This document shows positions 8,643 to 16,744 of a stretch of DNA of 47,523 nucleotides, piece by piece (the stretch's first letter is position 1; every line of letters starts with the position of its first letter). Both the position numbers and the translations under genes were made by a program. Origin of the DNA: Ruminococcus sp. (GTDB lineage Bacteria > Bacillota > Clostridia > Oscillospirales > Ruminococcaceae); assembly GCA_017622925.1 (NCBI GenBank), contig JAGAQC010000036.1, positions 1 through 47,523 on the forward strand, written 5' to 3'. Under the pieces are notes generated by a model, which saw only the letters and a list, made by a program, of their open reading frames with translations, made no database searches and was not told the origin of the DNA.

Positions 8643-11453
8643 ATGGGAAACAAGATAAAACGATTCCTGCTTTGCTCTCTTGCCGTGTCAATGCTGAGCA
8701 TTTCGGCAAGCTCCTTCGCCGACAATGAAAATGCTCCCGAAAAAGCAGCCGATACCTCCGCCGAAGAAAGCTCCAATACGGCAAAGCTGAGGGAATCCGA
8801 AGAAAAAGTACGCGCGGAATATGCGGACATTACGAAATATCTGCAAAAAATAGGCACTGTAGATGGATCAGACATATACTTCAAGGACAAAGATATTGAC
8901 GACATAATATGGGAGAAAAACGGCGGAAAACCCGATAAAAAGTCCGACTACACCGAGAAACAGGAGGCTCTTAAAGATAAAATAGACGACCTGAAAAAGC
9001 TGGGCGACTTCGTTGCCGTTGACCCCGAAATTAAAGCTCCCGTTGCGAATTTTGACGACAACAGCAGCTCCGATGAGGGGAAAATATACGTCAGTGACGG
9101 CGGTCGCTATCTGCTTTATACCGATAAGGAGCTTACTAAGGCTATTCGTATCAGGCACGTTGTCTCGACTGTTGATAACCCGTTTCTTTTCAGTTCGGCA
9201 GACGGCAAGACCCTTGAACTCATGGATTCCGACTACAAGAAAATAATTTACACATATACCGAAAGCGGCAGCGAGGACGGAAAAAGGGTTTTCCTCACAG
9301 ACGATAAAAGCGGTTTTGCATGGCTCTCCGAGGACGGAACGCAGGTCATCGGAACGTACAGGATATGCGCCGAAAACGACAGCTTCAAGCTCCTTGTGGA
9401 CGACCGCCTCGGAAATATCGGCATTGAAAACAAGAAAACAGGCTATATCTGGTGGTCGTCCCCTCTCGGCGCGACCCGTGACAGGATAGCAACTCCGCTT
9501 CTTGCAGACGAACTTCGTTCCTCCAACATCGTGACCTACGGCATTCCCTCCAAACGCTCCGTAAGCACTCTGCGCTCGGCTTCGGACGACTGCAAGCTCT
9601 CGGTCAAGGACATTCAAAACGGCGTAAAAATCACCTACAAATACGCAAAGGGATTTGAGTTCCCCGTTGAATATACCCTCGAAGAAGATCACGTCAAGGC
9701 AAGTCTCAGGGTAAGCGAAATAAAAGAGACTGCCCCCGAAAATATCGTTACCGAAATAACTCTTATGAAAAGCTTCGGCGCGGCTGACGATACGGAGGAC
9801 GGCTATTTTATCATTCCCGACGGCAGCGGCGCGCTCGTCCGCTTCAACAACAACAAAACGACCGATGCGAACGCTTACTCCCAAAGCGTTTACGGAAAAG
9901 ACATTACCGCTGTCCCCACAAACAAGGGAGCTGTGACAGAACAGATATACCTCCCCATGTACGGAATCGTCAAGGAGGACAACGCTATGCTGGTCGTTGC
10001 TTCAAAGGGTGATTCAAACGCCTATATTTCGGCGTATGTGTCGGGACAATCCAACAGCAGCTACAACATGTGCAATTTCACCTTTGTGCTGAGGGAAAGC
10101 GACAACTTCTACATGTCAGGCAAAAACAACGACAAGTTCACCGTTTTTGAAAGCGGCGGCATAAAGTCGGACGACATCGAACTGCTTTACTACCCTATCG
10201 CCAAGGAAAATGCGGATTACGTTGACGTTGCGGAGCGATACAGAAATTACCTCATGGAAAACGAGGGACTTACCAAAAAAACTACGGCAGACAGCTCCCA
10301 AATGTATGTTTCGCTCTACGGCGGAACTCAGAAGAAAAAGCCTGTACTGGGTGTCCCCGTGACTATAAAGCAGACTGCGACCACGTATGACGAAGCGGTC
10401 GAGATACTCTCGGAACTCAAAGACGGCGGCGCAGACGACCTTGTAGTCGCCTACAAAAACTGGACGGACGACGGCATTTGTAACAAGATAGACACGTCCG
10501 CCAAACCCTCGGGAAAACTCGGCGGAAAAAGCGGATTCTCCGAGCTTACCGACTATATAAGCGAAAACTGCTTTGAGCTTTACCCCGTTTCCGACAACAG
10601 AGATTTCTACTCGGGAAACGGCTACGGCTCTTTCAGCGATACCAGCGTCAGAGTTTCAGGCTCGTACTCCCGTATAGTCAGCTACGACCGCGCTTACGGC
10701 ATTCCCGACGGCTTCAAGAAAAACATGTCCTTGCTTTCGCCGAGCCGTTTTACCGAGATATGCGGCGAAATTGCCGAAAACTACGGCGATGCGGGTCTGA
10801 ACGGCGTATCGGTCGGCAGTCTGACTACCTCGCTTTACGGCGACTACGGCAAAAAAAGTATCTCACGCTTTAAGGCTATGGAACTTGCGGAGGAGAGCTT
10901 CAAAAAGCTTTCGGACAGTCTGGAAAACGGCGTTCTTGCCGATTCCGCCAACGCCTACGCCCTCCCATATGTAAGCCATATCATCAATGTGCCGATGTCC
11001 TCCGGCAGATTTGATATTTTTAACGAGGATATTCCTTTCTATCAAATGGTCATGCACGGTATCGTGCCGTACTCGACCACATCGGTCAATGCGGACGCCG
11101 ACTCCGAAACGCTGCTCCTTATGGCGGCGGCTACGGGAAGTCTGCTAAGCTACGATATGCTCTACGAGGAAACAAGCGAACTTAAAGACACCGAATTTGA
11201 CGTATATTTCTACGCAAACTACGAAAACTGGACGGAAACTGCGGCGGCTGAATACAAGCTGCTCAAACCGATATATAAGGACGTCGCCGAAGCCGTTATA
11301 ACAGGCTACGATGTTGAAAACGACGGAAACAATATAACGACGACTTATTCCAACGGGTCGGTCGTGAAGGTCGATTTTACGGCGAGAACCATAGATTTTA
11401 ACGGTCGGGTCATTGACCTTGCCGAAGCCGAGAAAGGAGGTATCAGATTCTGA
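8643..11453 (+). CDS. DUF5696-type secreted protein
   Basis: 936 aa. The ATG at 8643 follows GGGAGGTG, which makes an earlier in-frame GTG at 8634 unlikely because that codon is part of the ribosome binding site. A signal peptide (cleavage about ASSFA-DN) is followed by an acidic coiled stretch (25-130), a beta-rich region (about 130-545) and a C-terminal region (about 550-890) with alternating helices and strands like a TIM barrel (LYGGTQ, DDLVVAYKNW, LYPVSDNRDFYS, GLNGVSVGSL, NVPMSSGRF, ANYENW). The fold of a glycoside hydrolase is suggested, but catalytic residues are not proven. Its stop codon overlaps the next ATG (TGATG), so translation is coupled to the second permease pair. Confidence 0.78.
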   Translation: MGNKIKRFLLCSLAVSMLSISASSFADNENAPEKAADTSAEESSNTAKLRESEEKVRAEYADITKYLQKIGTVDGSDIYFKDKDIDDIIWEKNGGKPDKKSDYTEKQEALKDKIDDLKKLGDFVAVDPEIKAPVANFDDNSSSDEGKIYVSDGGRYLLYTDKELTKAIRIRHVVSTVDNPFLFSSADGKTLELMDSDYKKIIYTYTESGSEDGKRVFLTDDKSGFAWLSEDGTQVIGTYRICAENDSFKLLVDDRLGNIGIENKKTGYIWWSSPLGATRDRIATPLLADELRSSNIVTYGIPSKRSVSTLRSASDDCKLSVKDIQNGVKITYKYAKGFEFPVEYTLEEDHVKASLRVSEIKETAPENIVTEITLMKSFGAADDTEDGYFIIPDGSGALVRFNNNKTTDANAYSQSVYGKDITAVPTNKGAVTEQIYLPMYGIVKEDNAMLVVASKGDSNAYISAYVSGQSNSSYNMCNFTFVLRESDNFYMSGKNNDKFTVFESGGIKSDDIELLYYPIAKENADYVDVAERYRNYLMENEGLTKKTTADSSQMYVSLYGGTQKKKPVLGVPVTIKQTATTYDEAVEILSELKDGGADDLVVAYKNWTDDGICNKIDTSAKPSGKLGGKSGFSELTDYISENCFELYPVSDNRDFYSGNGYGSFSDTSVRVSGSYSRIVSYDRAYGIPDGFKKNMSLLSPSRFTEICGEIAENYGDAGLNGVSVGSLTTSLYGDYGKKSISRFKAMELAEESFKKLSDSLENGVLADSANAYALPYVSHIINVPMSSGRFDIFNEDIPFYQMVMHGIVPYSTTSVNADADSETLLLMAAATGSLLSYDMLYEETSELKDTEFDVYFYANYENWTETAAAEYKLLKPIYKDVAEAVITGYDVENDGNNITTTYSNGSVVKVDFTARTIDFNGRVIDLAEAEKGGIRF

Positions 11454-12373
11454 TGACTGAAAAAAATTCCGCAAAGCGTTCACGGCTTTCCTTTGAAAAG
11501 AGAAAGGGTCTTTACGGCTACGGATTCTTGGGACTTTGGATGATCGGCACGCTGATATTCTTCCTTATTCCGCTGATAAAATCCCTTATATGGTCTTTCT
11601 GCGAGGTCACGATCAACACGGGCAGCACCTCCCTGAAATGGGTCGGTCTGAAAAACTTTGACTACGCTCTCACCACCGACCCAAACTATACGGATCACCT
11701 TTGCGACATGCTGTTTGAAACCTTGTGGAAAACTCCCCTCGTTGTGATCTTCTCGCTGTTTATCGCAGTTATCCTCAATCAGAAATTCAAGGGACGAACG
11801 CTTGCAAGAGCAATTTTCTTCCTCCCCGTTATCATTGCAACAGGTCCTGTATACGCTATTATCAACGGCGATATGAGTTCTACGGGCAACACGGGCGCGG
11901 CTCAGTTTTCCACCATGTTCTCAACGGATATGGTCGGCGAACTGCTGCAATTCTTGGGAATTTACGGTCTCAGCGACGATATGGGGACAATGATCTCAAC
12001 CATATCCGACAACATCTTCGGTATCGTATGGGCAAGCGGCATTCAGATACTCCTTTTCCTTGCCGCCTTGCAGAACATTCCGCCCTCGGCAAAGGAAGCA
12101 GCTCAGATAGAGGGCGCAACGGCTTGGGAATATTTCTGGAAGATAACCTTCCCGAACGTCAGCCCGTTTATCCTTGCAAACCTTATTTTCACGGTCATAG
12201 ACTCATTTACAAGCCCCACAAATACGGTTATGAAGCGTATCCTCGCTCTCCGTGACGACTGGCAGTTCGGCGTAATTTCGTCAATGGCGTGGATATATTT
12301 CGGCATTATCCTTGCATCTATCGGCATTATTACATTCATAGCAAATAAATTTATTTACTATGAGGTCGATTAA
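11453..12373 (+). CDS. Sugar ABC transporter permease (MalF-type), second pair
   Basis: 306 aa. The ATG overlaps the TGA of the DUF5696 gene by one base, with AGGAGG upstream. Six membrane segments are predicted, the first near residues 25-48, and the EAA loop is EAAQIEGATAWEYFWKITFP around residue 220. It carries an inserted polar loop (about 137-175) after the third helix. Inner-membrane channel half that pairs with the product at 12389. Only one binding-protein gene exists in the operon, so the two permease pairs either share it or use another one elsewhere. Confidence 0.92.
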   Translation: MTEKNSAKRSRLSFEKRKGLYGYGFLGLWMIGTLIFFLIPLIKSLIWSFCEVTINTGSTSLKWVGLKNFDYALTTDPNYTDHLCDMLFETLWKTPLVVIFSLFIAVILNQKFKGRTLARAIFFLPVIIATGPVYAIINGDMSSTGNTGAAQFSTMFSTDMVGELLQFLGIYGLSDDMGTMISTISDNIFGIVWASGIQILLFLAALQNIPPSAKEAAQIEGATAWEYFWKITFPNVSPFILANLIFTVIDSFTSPTNTVMKRILALRDDWQFGVISSMAWIYFGIILASIGIITFIANKFIYYEVD

Positions 12374-12388
12374 GGAGGTGCGGCTCAA

Positions 12389-13414
12389 ATGACTGATACA
12401 ACGGACGCTGTTGTCAAGTCCGATAAGGAGATCGGCAGCGGCATAACCCCCAAAGATGCAAAGCGTATACGCATGGAAAACATGAGCCATGAAGAAAAAT
12501 CCTATCTCAGGCGAAGATCCCTTATGGAAATGGTGTGGCGCTTCTTCCGCTTCGTAATACTTTTCGGACTGGGCTTCGTTATTATGTACCCACTTCTCTA
12601 CATGATAAGCTGCGCTTTCAGAGACAGAAGCGATATGACCGACCCCACGGTCATGTGGATTCCCCGACATTTCACCCTTGAAATAATGAAAGAGACCCTC
12701 GATGCAATGGATTTTTGGAATACTCTGAAAACCACCCTTATTCTCAACGTGGGGTGCGCTTTCGTGCAGGTGCTTTCATGCGCCGTAACAGGATACGGTT
12801 TCGCAAGATTCAGATTCAAGGGAAAAAATCTCATGTTCGCTATCGTTATCATGATGATACTTATACCGCCGCAGGTCATCTCCCTGCCGCTTTACACGCA
12901 GTTCAGACACTTCGGTATCGGCGAATTTTCTGTAAATCTTATTGACAACATGCTTACCATGTATCTGCCTGCAATGACGGGCAACGGCATTCGCGCAGGA
13001 CTTATGATACTGATTTTCCGTCAGTTTTTCAGAGGACTTCCCAAAGAACTCGAGGACGCCGCATACATCGACGGCTGCGGACCGTTCAGGACATTTATAC
13101 AAGTCATGATACCGAACGCTGCCTCGGCTTTCCTTACAGTGTTCCTGTTCTCGGTGGTGTGGTACTGGAACGATTACTATGTCAGCGCATCATTCTTCAA
13201 CAATACCCGAACAATTGCGCTTATGCTTCAGAATCTCGACACGGAACTCAAACAAAGGCTCTTTAACTCGGTAACGGTCGAGCTTTCTTCGAGAGAACAA
13301 ATAGTCTGGAAAGAAGCAGGCTGTCTGCTGTCCATAACGCCTATACTCCTCCTGTACGTATGCTTGCAGAAATACTTTACGGAGGGAATCGAACGCTCGG
13401 GTCTCGTCGGATAA
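12389..13414 (+). CDS. Sugar ABC transporter permease (MalG-type), second pair
   Basis: 341 aa. Start ATG 12389 follows AAGGAGGTG. A long charged N-terminus (about 50 residues, longer than the usual 20-30) precedes six membrane segments. The EAA loop reads EDAAYIDGCGPFRTFIQVMI around residue 225. The C-terminus LQKYFTEGIERSGLVG is typical of CUT1-type MalG permeases. Last gene of the operon; the terminator follows 6 bp downstream. Confidence 0.92.
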   Translation: MTDTTDAVVKSDKEIGSGITPKDAKRIRMENMSHEEKSYLRRRSLMEMVWRFFRFVILFGLGFVIMYPLLYMISCAFRDRSDMTDPTVMWIPRHFTLEIMKETLDAMDFWNTLKTTLILNVGCAFVQVLSCAVTGYGFARFRFKGKNLMFAIVIMMILIPPQVISLPLYTQFRHFGIGEFSVNLIDNMLTMYLPAMTGNGIRAGLMILIFRQFFRGLPKELEDAAYIDGCGPFRTFIQVMIPNAASAFLTVFLFSVVWYWNDYYVSASFFNNTRTIALMLQNLDTELKQRLFNSVTVELSSREQIVWKEAGCLLSITPILLLYVCLQKYFTEGIERSGLVG

Positions 13415-13420
13415 CGTCAA

Positions 13421-13466
13421 AATCCCGTCAAAGCTGCGGTAAACCGTGGCTTGACGGGATTAATTT
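13421..13466 (+). terminator. Strong intrinsic terminator closing the transport operon, possibly bidirectional
   Basis: Arms 13421-13439 (AATCCCGTCAAAGCTGCGG) and 13444-13461 pair over about 18 bp with two wobbles and one bulge around a TAAA loop. TAATTTTAT follows on the plus strand and the minus strand continues into TTTT. It sits between convergent genes, so it can serve both. Confidence 0.85.
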
Positions 13467-13491
13467 TATAAAAATTCTTCAAACCTCACCA

Positions 13492-13785
13492 TCAATACAA
13501 TGGTAATTGACACTCAGGTACTCCAATAACTGCTCCGATTATTATTGCAATTGCTGCTATAAGCATTATTGATAAAGGAATAATAGTAATAATAAATTTT
13601 GTGCGTTTTTCCTTGCTCCGTTTTATATTAAAAATTGTTGAAATAAAAGAAATTGTTATTATTACAGTAAGCCATATAAATGCCCACCATGTATTTGACG
13701 ACTTAAATTTAAAAACAATTGACAATACTTGAAAAATAACAAAAAGAATTATTGATAAAAAATATCCAATATTATATTTATTCAA
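13492..13785 (-). CDS. Small three-helix membrane protein, unknown
   Basis: 97 aa if translation begins at the TTG at 13785, which has GGAG 11-12 nt upstream. Longer readings into glyQS are possible in frame but would overlap that gene. Three hydrophobic segments are visible (about 8-25, 34-53, 65-90), with a basic loop RSKEKRTKF between the second and third. The DNA is clearly more AT-rich than its neighbours, with many ATT/ATA codons, which hints at different ancestry or weak selection. It lies 19 bp after glyQS on the same strand. No family recognised. Confidence 0.5.
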   Translation of the reverse strand: MNKYNIGYFLSIILFVIFQVLSIVFKFKSSNTWWAFIWLTVIITISFISTIFNIKRSKEKRTKFIITIIPLSIMLIAAIAIIIGAVIGVPECQLPLY

Positions 13786-13804
13786 TAATATCAATTCTCC
13801 TCTA

Positions 13805-15211
13805 TCAGATCGTTGTTTTTTCTTCAAGGAAAGCCACAAGCTCGTCAATGGCAACTCTCTGCTGTTCCATTGTGTCACGGTCACGGACTGTCACGCAGTT
13901 GTCCTTCTCGATAGTGTCAAAGTCAACCGTAATGCAGAAAGGCGTGCCGATCTCGTCCTCACGGCGGTATCTCTTGCCGATAGTACCCGTTTCGTCAAAA
14001 TCGCACATAAACTTCTTTGACAGCATCTCGTAAACCTCCTCAGCCTTGGGGGTGAGTTTCTTTACGAGAGGAAGTACGGCGCATTTATAGGGAGCAAGGG
14101 CAGGGTGCAAACGCATAACTGTGCGGACTTCTCTCTTTTCCTTGCCGTTCTTGTCAACAGAAACAAGCTCCTCCTCATCGTAAGCCTCTGTAACGATCGA
14201 AAGGAACAGACGCTCAACGCCGAGGGACGGCTCGATAACGTAGGGGATATACTTCTCATTCGTCTCGGGGTCAAAGTATTCGAGGGACTTGCCGCTTGTC
14301 TTGATATGCTGAGTGAGGTCGTAGTCGGTTCTGTCCGCAACGCCCCAAAGCTCTCCCCAGCCGAACGGGAAAAGGTACTCGAAGTCGGTCGTAGCCTTTG
14401 AGTAGAAGCAAAGCTCCTCGGGGTCGTGATCGCGAAGACGGATATTTTCCTCTTTAAGACCGAGGGTCAGCAGGAAGTCCTTGCAGAAGCTTCTCCAGTA
14501 GTTGAACCATTCAAGGTCTGTGCCGGGCTTGCAGAAAAATTCAAGCTCCATCTGCTCGAACTCACGTACACGGAAAATGAAGTTTCCGGGAGTTATCTCG
14601 TTACGGAAAGATTTACCCACCTGAGCAACGCCAAAGGGTACTTTTTTACGAGTGGTACGCTGGATATTGGCAAAGTTTACGAAAATTCCCTGAGCAGTCT
14701 CGGGACGGAGATAAAGCTCGCTCTTGCTGTCCTCGGTAACACCCTGAAACGTCTTGAACATCAGGTTAAACTGACGTATATCCGTAAAATTACGCTTTCC
14801 GCAGTTGGGGCAGACGATGTTCTTTTCATTGATGTAATCGGTCATCTGCTGATTAGTCCAGCCTGCAACGTTAGTGCCGTCAAAGTCCTCGATAAGGTTA
14901 TCGGCACGGTGACGAGTTTTACACTCCTTACAGTCCATAAGGGGGTCGGAAAATCCGCCGATGTGACCCGACGCTACCCATGTCTGCGGATTCATGAGGA
15001 TAGCTGAATCAAGTCCCACATTGTACTTGTTTTCCTGCACGAATTTTTTCAGCCATGCGTTCTTTATATTATTTTTCAGCAGAACTCCGAGAGGACCGTA
15101 ATCCCATGTGTTGGCAAGTCCGCCGTAGATCTCCGAGCCGGGGTAAACGTAGCCCTTTGATTTGCACAAGTCAACTATTTTATCCATAACTTTTTCGGTA
15201 TTTTTCAGCAT
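13805..15211 (-). CDS. glyQS: Glycyl-tRNA synthetase, alpha2 (eukaryote/archaea-like) type
   Basis: 468 aa. It charges tRNA-Gly with glycine in the cytosol. It is class [14 protein letters not shown] and FRNEITP mark motif 2, and GVERLF in the C-terminal catalytic part marks motif 3. Paired cysteines CKEC (about residue 95) and CPNC (about 135) fit a zinc-binding insertion. A C-terminal anticodon-binding domain starts near residue 370 ([10 protein letters not shown]). The start at 15211 is chosen for AAAAGGAG with 8-nt spacing; a longer in-frame reading from 15256 has no ribosome binding site. The upstream leader is too short for a full T-box. Confidence 0.96.
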   Translation of the reverse strand: MLKNTEKVMDKIVDLCKSKGYVYPGSEIYGGLANTWDYGPLGVLLKNNIKNAWLKKFVQENKYNVGLDSAILMNPQTWVASGHIGGFSDPLMDCKECKTRHRADNLIEDFDGTNVAGWTNQQMTDYINEKNIVCPNCGKRNFTDIRQFNLMFKTFQGVTEDSKSELYLRPETAQGIFVNFANIQRTTRKKVPFGVAQVGKSFRNEITPGNFIFRVREFEQMELEFFCKPGTDLEWFNYWRSFCKDFLLTLGLKEENIRLRDHDPEELCFYSKATTDFEYLFPFGWGELWGVADRTDYDLTQHIKTSGKSLEYFDPETNEKYIPYVIEPSLGVERLFLSIVTEAYDEEELVSVDKNGKEKREVRTVMRLHPALAPYKCAVLPLVKKLTPKAEEVYEMLSKKFMCDFDETGTIGKRYRREDEIGTPFCITVDFDTIEKDNCVTVRDRDTMEQQRVAIDELVAFLEEKTTI

Positions 15212-15238
15212 TTTTAAAACTCCTTTTATAAGAGCCTG

Positions 15239-15272
15239 TTTAGTATTTCTTCGCACACGCCGAGATACTAAA
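15239..15272 (-). other. Stem-loop in the glyQS leader
   Basis: TTTAGTAT.TC and GA.ATACTAAA pair with one mismatch around a 12-nt loop, about 28 nt upstream of the glyQS ATG. It is a transcribed leader hairpin; no T-box sequence (TGGN bulge or terminator) is visible. Confidence 0.45.
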
Positions 15273-15297
15273 TATTCTCTAAATAATTATCTATTAT

Positions 15298-15326
15298 ATT
15301 TTACTTCATTTTCCTTTATTTGTCAA
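15298..15326 (-). promoter_or_regulatory. Promoter of glyQS
   Basis: Minus strand TTGACA (15321-15326), 17-bp spacer, TAAAAT (15298-15303). Gives a leader of about 80 nt containing the stem-loop at 15239-15272. Confidence 0.65.
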
Positions 15327-15357
15327 GCCTGCAAATTTTCAAAATTTGATTTTCCCG

Positions 15358-15741
15358 TTATTCAAAAAATATAAGGTCGAACAATTGGTCGGAAATGCCG
15401 TATTGTGCAAAAAACGCTCTCATTTCGTCCTTTATTTCGGCATAGCTTATATTATTTTCGGCAAGAATATCATCGTCCAAAGAACAAAGATGAGAGAAAA
15501 AATTAAATCCTATGAACAGGTCGTCTTTGGTTTGATTTTCAGTCGCGCCGCGGAACTCCAATATGGCTTCCCTGATATTTCCGCTGTCGAGTTCTTCAAT
15601 GAGCCAGTCGGACTTCGCCTTTTTCGCCAGATCAAGAATTGCTATTGTTTCCGTATCTGCCGTGTCAATACCAAAAACCACTTTCATGATAATTGCTATC
15701 ATCTGTCTTATCTGCCTCATGATGTAATCCTGTTCAAGCAT
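15358..15741 (-). CDS. DUF6483-like small protein
   Basis: 127 aa, soluble and mostly helical. Starts MLEQDYIMRQIRQMIAIIMK, a pattern I associate with the DUF6483 family of clostridia. The ATG at 15741 has AAGGAAGG with 6-nt spacing and is preferred over the ATG six codons earlier, which would itself overlap that site. The mid part is acidic (DLAKKAKSDWLIEELDSG). Function unknown. It lies between a fold-back element and glyQS on the same strand. Confidence 0.6.
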   Translation of the reverse strand: MLEQDYIMRQIRQMIAIIMKVVFGIDTADTETIAILDLAKKAKSDWLIEELDSGNIREAILEFRGATENQTKDDLFIGFNFFSHLCSLDDDILAENNISYAEIKDEMRAFFAQYGISDQLFDLIFFE

Positions 15742-15798
15742 ATTCTGCCTTCCTTTCAAGGTATTACGGCATCAGAATCTGCCGTATTGGTTGTACTG

Positions 15799-15958
15799 AT
15801 ACTAATCTCTGATCGGTTCGATGAAAAGATTCGCCGACAGGCACTTGCTGATTTAGGAAAAAGCTCGAAGGCGGGCTGTCGCCCTCTGAGAGGTTTTGAC
15901 GACAAGCAGCGAGTGGATGGCGATGAAGATTTTCATCGGTTCGGTCAGAGATTAGTAT
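15799..15958. repeat. 160-bp fold-back element (MITE-like) with long terminal inverted repeats
   Basis: Ends ATACTAATCTCTGA.CG and CG.TCAGAGATTAGTAT pair, and similarity continues inward for about 49 bp on each side (GATGAAAA/TTTTCATC, CACT.GCTG/CAGC.AGTG). A GC-rich inner hairpin GGCG/CGCC lies near 15872. No transposase and no clear target duplication are visible. The right end overlaps the 3' end of the DUF5684 gene. Confidence 0.75.
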
Positions 15959-16466
15959 AAGGCACGCCCTTTGGTCCAACATAACAGGTATTCTTATCAA
16001 AGCCCATTATGAGTATCATTATTTGTGAAAAGAATATCGACAGCACGCAGAATGCCGTTGACTTGCCATAGGATTTTGCGAACATGTAGCTTGTATAGCC
16101 TGCAATAATATACAGCGGAACTATCATAAGGAACGCCATACACATCGCAGCTATCTGAATTACGACCAGTTCATCTGACTGTTCTCCGAGAACGTTTATC
16201 ATGCTGCCTGCTATGGCAAACACCATATAACCTCCGCAGAAGATCAGATATATCCACGCTAATTTATAGCTGCCCAAAGCTATTTTTATCATCTGCATAT
16301 AATTGTAGATCGGTACTATTGCCGACCAGCCGGGTTCGCCTGCCTTTTCATAGAGTTTCCATGAAGCGATTATCTGAAGAACCGCCATACCAATTGATAC
16401 TAAAAGTATAACGCCGTAAATAAGCACAAAAAACAGCGCAAAACCTGCCACAAACGTACTATCCAT
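15945..16466 (-). CDS. DUF5684-like four-helix membrane protein
   Basis: 173 aa. The hydrophobic N-terminus (12-36) is followed by the signature KLYEKAGEPGWSAIVPIYN (about 37-55), typical of DUF5684 proteins of Firmicutes. Three more membrane segments follow (about 66-88, 101-122, 131-152). ATG 16466 follows GGAGG with 8-nt spacing. The last codons and the TGA lie inside the terminal inverted repeat of the fold-back element at 15799-15958, so the C-terminus VPYTNL is partly element-encoded. Function unknown. Confidence 0.72.
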   Translation of the reverse strand: MDSTFVAGFALFFVLIYGVILLVSIGMAVLQIIASWKLYEKAGEPGWSAIVPIYNYMQMIKIALGSYKLAWIYLIFCGGYMVFAIAGSMINVLGEQSDELVVIQIAAMCMAFLMIVPLYIIAGYTSYMFAKSYGKSTAFCVLSIFFSQIMILIMGFDKNTCYVGPKGVPYTNL

Positions 16467-16521
16467 AAAAAAACCTCCAAATTTCCTATTTCATTATTTG
16501 TGTCTGCAACTTAAAGGAACG

Positions 16522-16731
16522 ATGTACCGTGTTCCTAATAAGGGAACGCCCTCTCTTGCAGGGCGTTCCCTCTTTCCAAACAGTCATGCTGACTGTTTGG
16601 AAATTCACCCTTTGCGGAGCGCTTAAACGCTATGCAGGGCTTCGCCCCGCACCCCACCAGAGGCGCTGCCTCTGGACTCCGCCAAAGGGACACTGTCCCT
16701 TTGGAATCCCGATATTAGTTTACTTAAATTA
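16522..16731 (+). repeat. Family A palindromic repeat, copy A2
   Basis: Same order of hairpins as copy A1. The variable stem here is TCCAAACAGTCA/TGACTGTTTGGA (16575-16601). It is flanked by an inverted pair GTCTGCAACTTAAA (16502-16515) and TTTAAGTTGTAGAC (16743-16756), the second of which runs into the 3' end of cysS. The gap 16467-16744 contains no gene. Confidence 0.9.
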
Positions 16732-16744
16732 ATGATGTACCTAT

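Noticed and set aside
13421-13461. Transposon end or attachment site
   Set aside because: Position between convergent genes, small loop and following T-rich tract fit a bidirectional terminator better.
15212-15357. T-box riboswitch before glyQS
   Set aside because: The leader is about 80 nt from the promoter, with one small hairpin and no T-box motif or terminator; too short for a T-box. The cysS leader is shorter still.
15764-16000. 78-residue minus-strand reading frame between DUF6483 and DUF5684
   Set aside because: It lies almost entirely in the fold-back element and overlaps the DUF5684 3' end; no ribosome binding site was seen.
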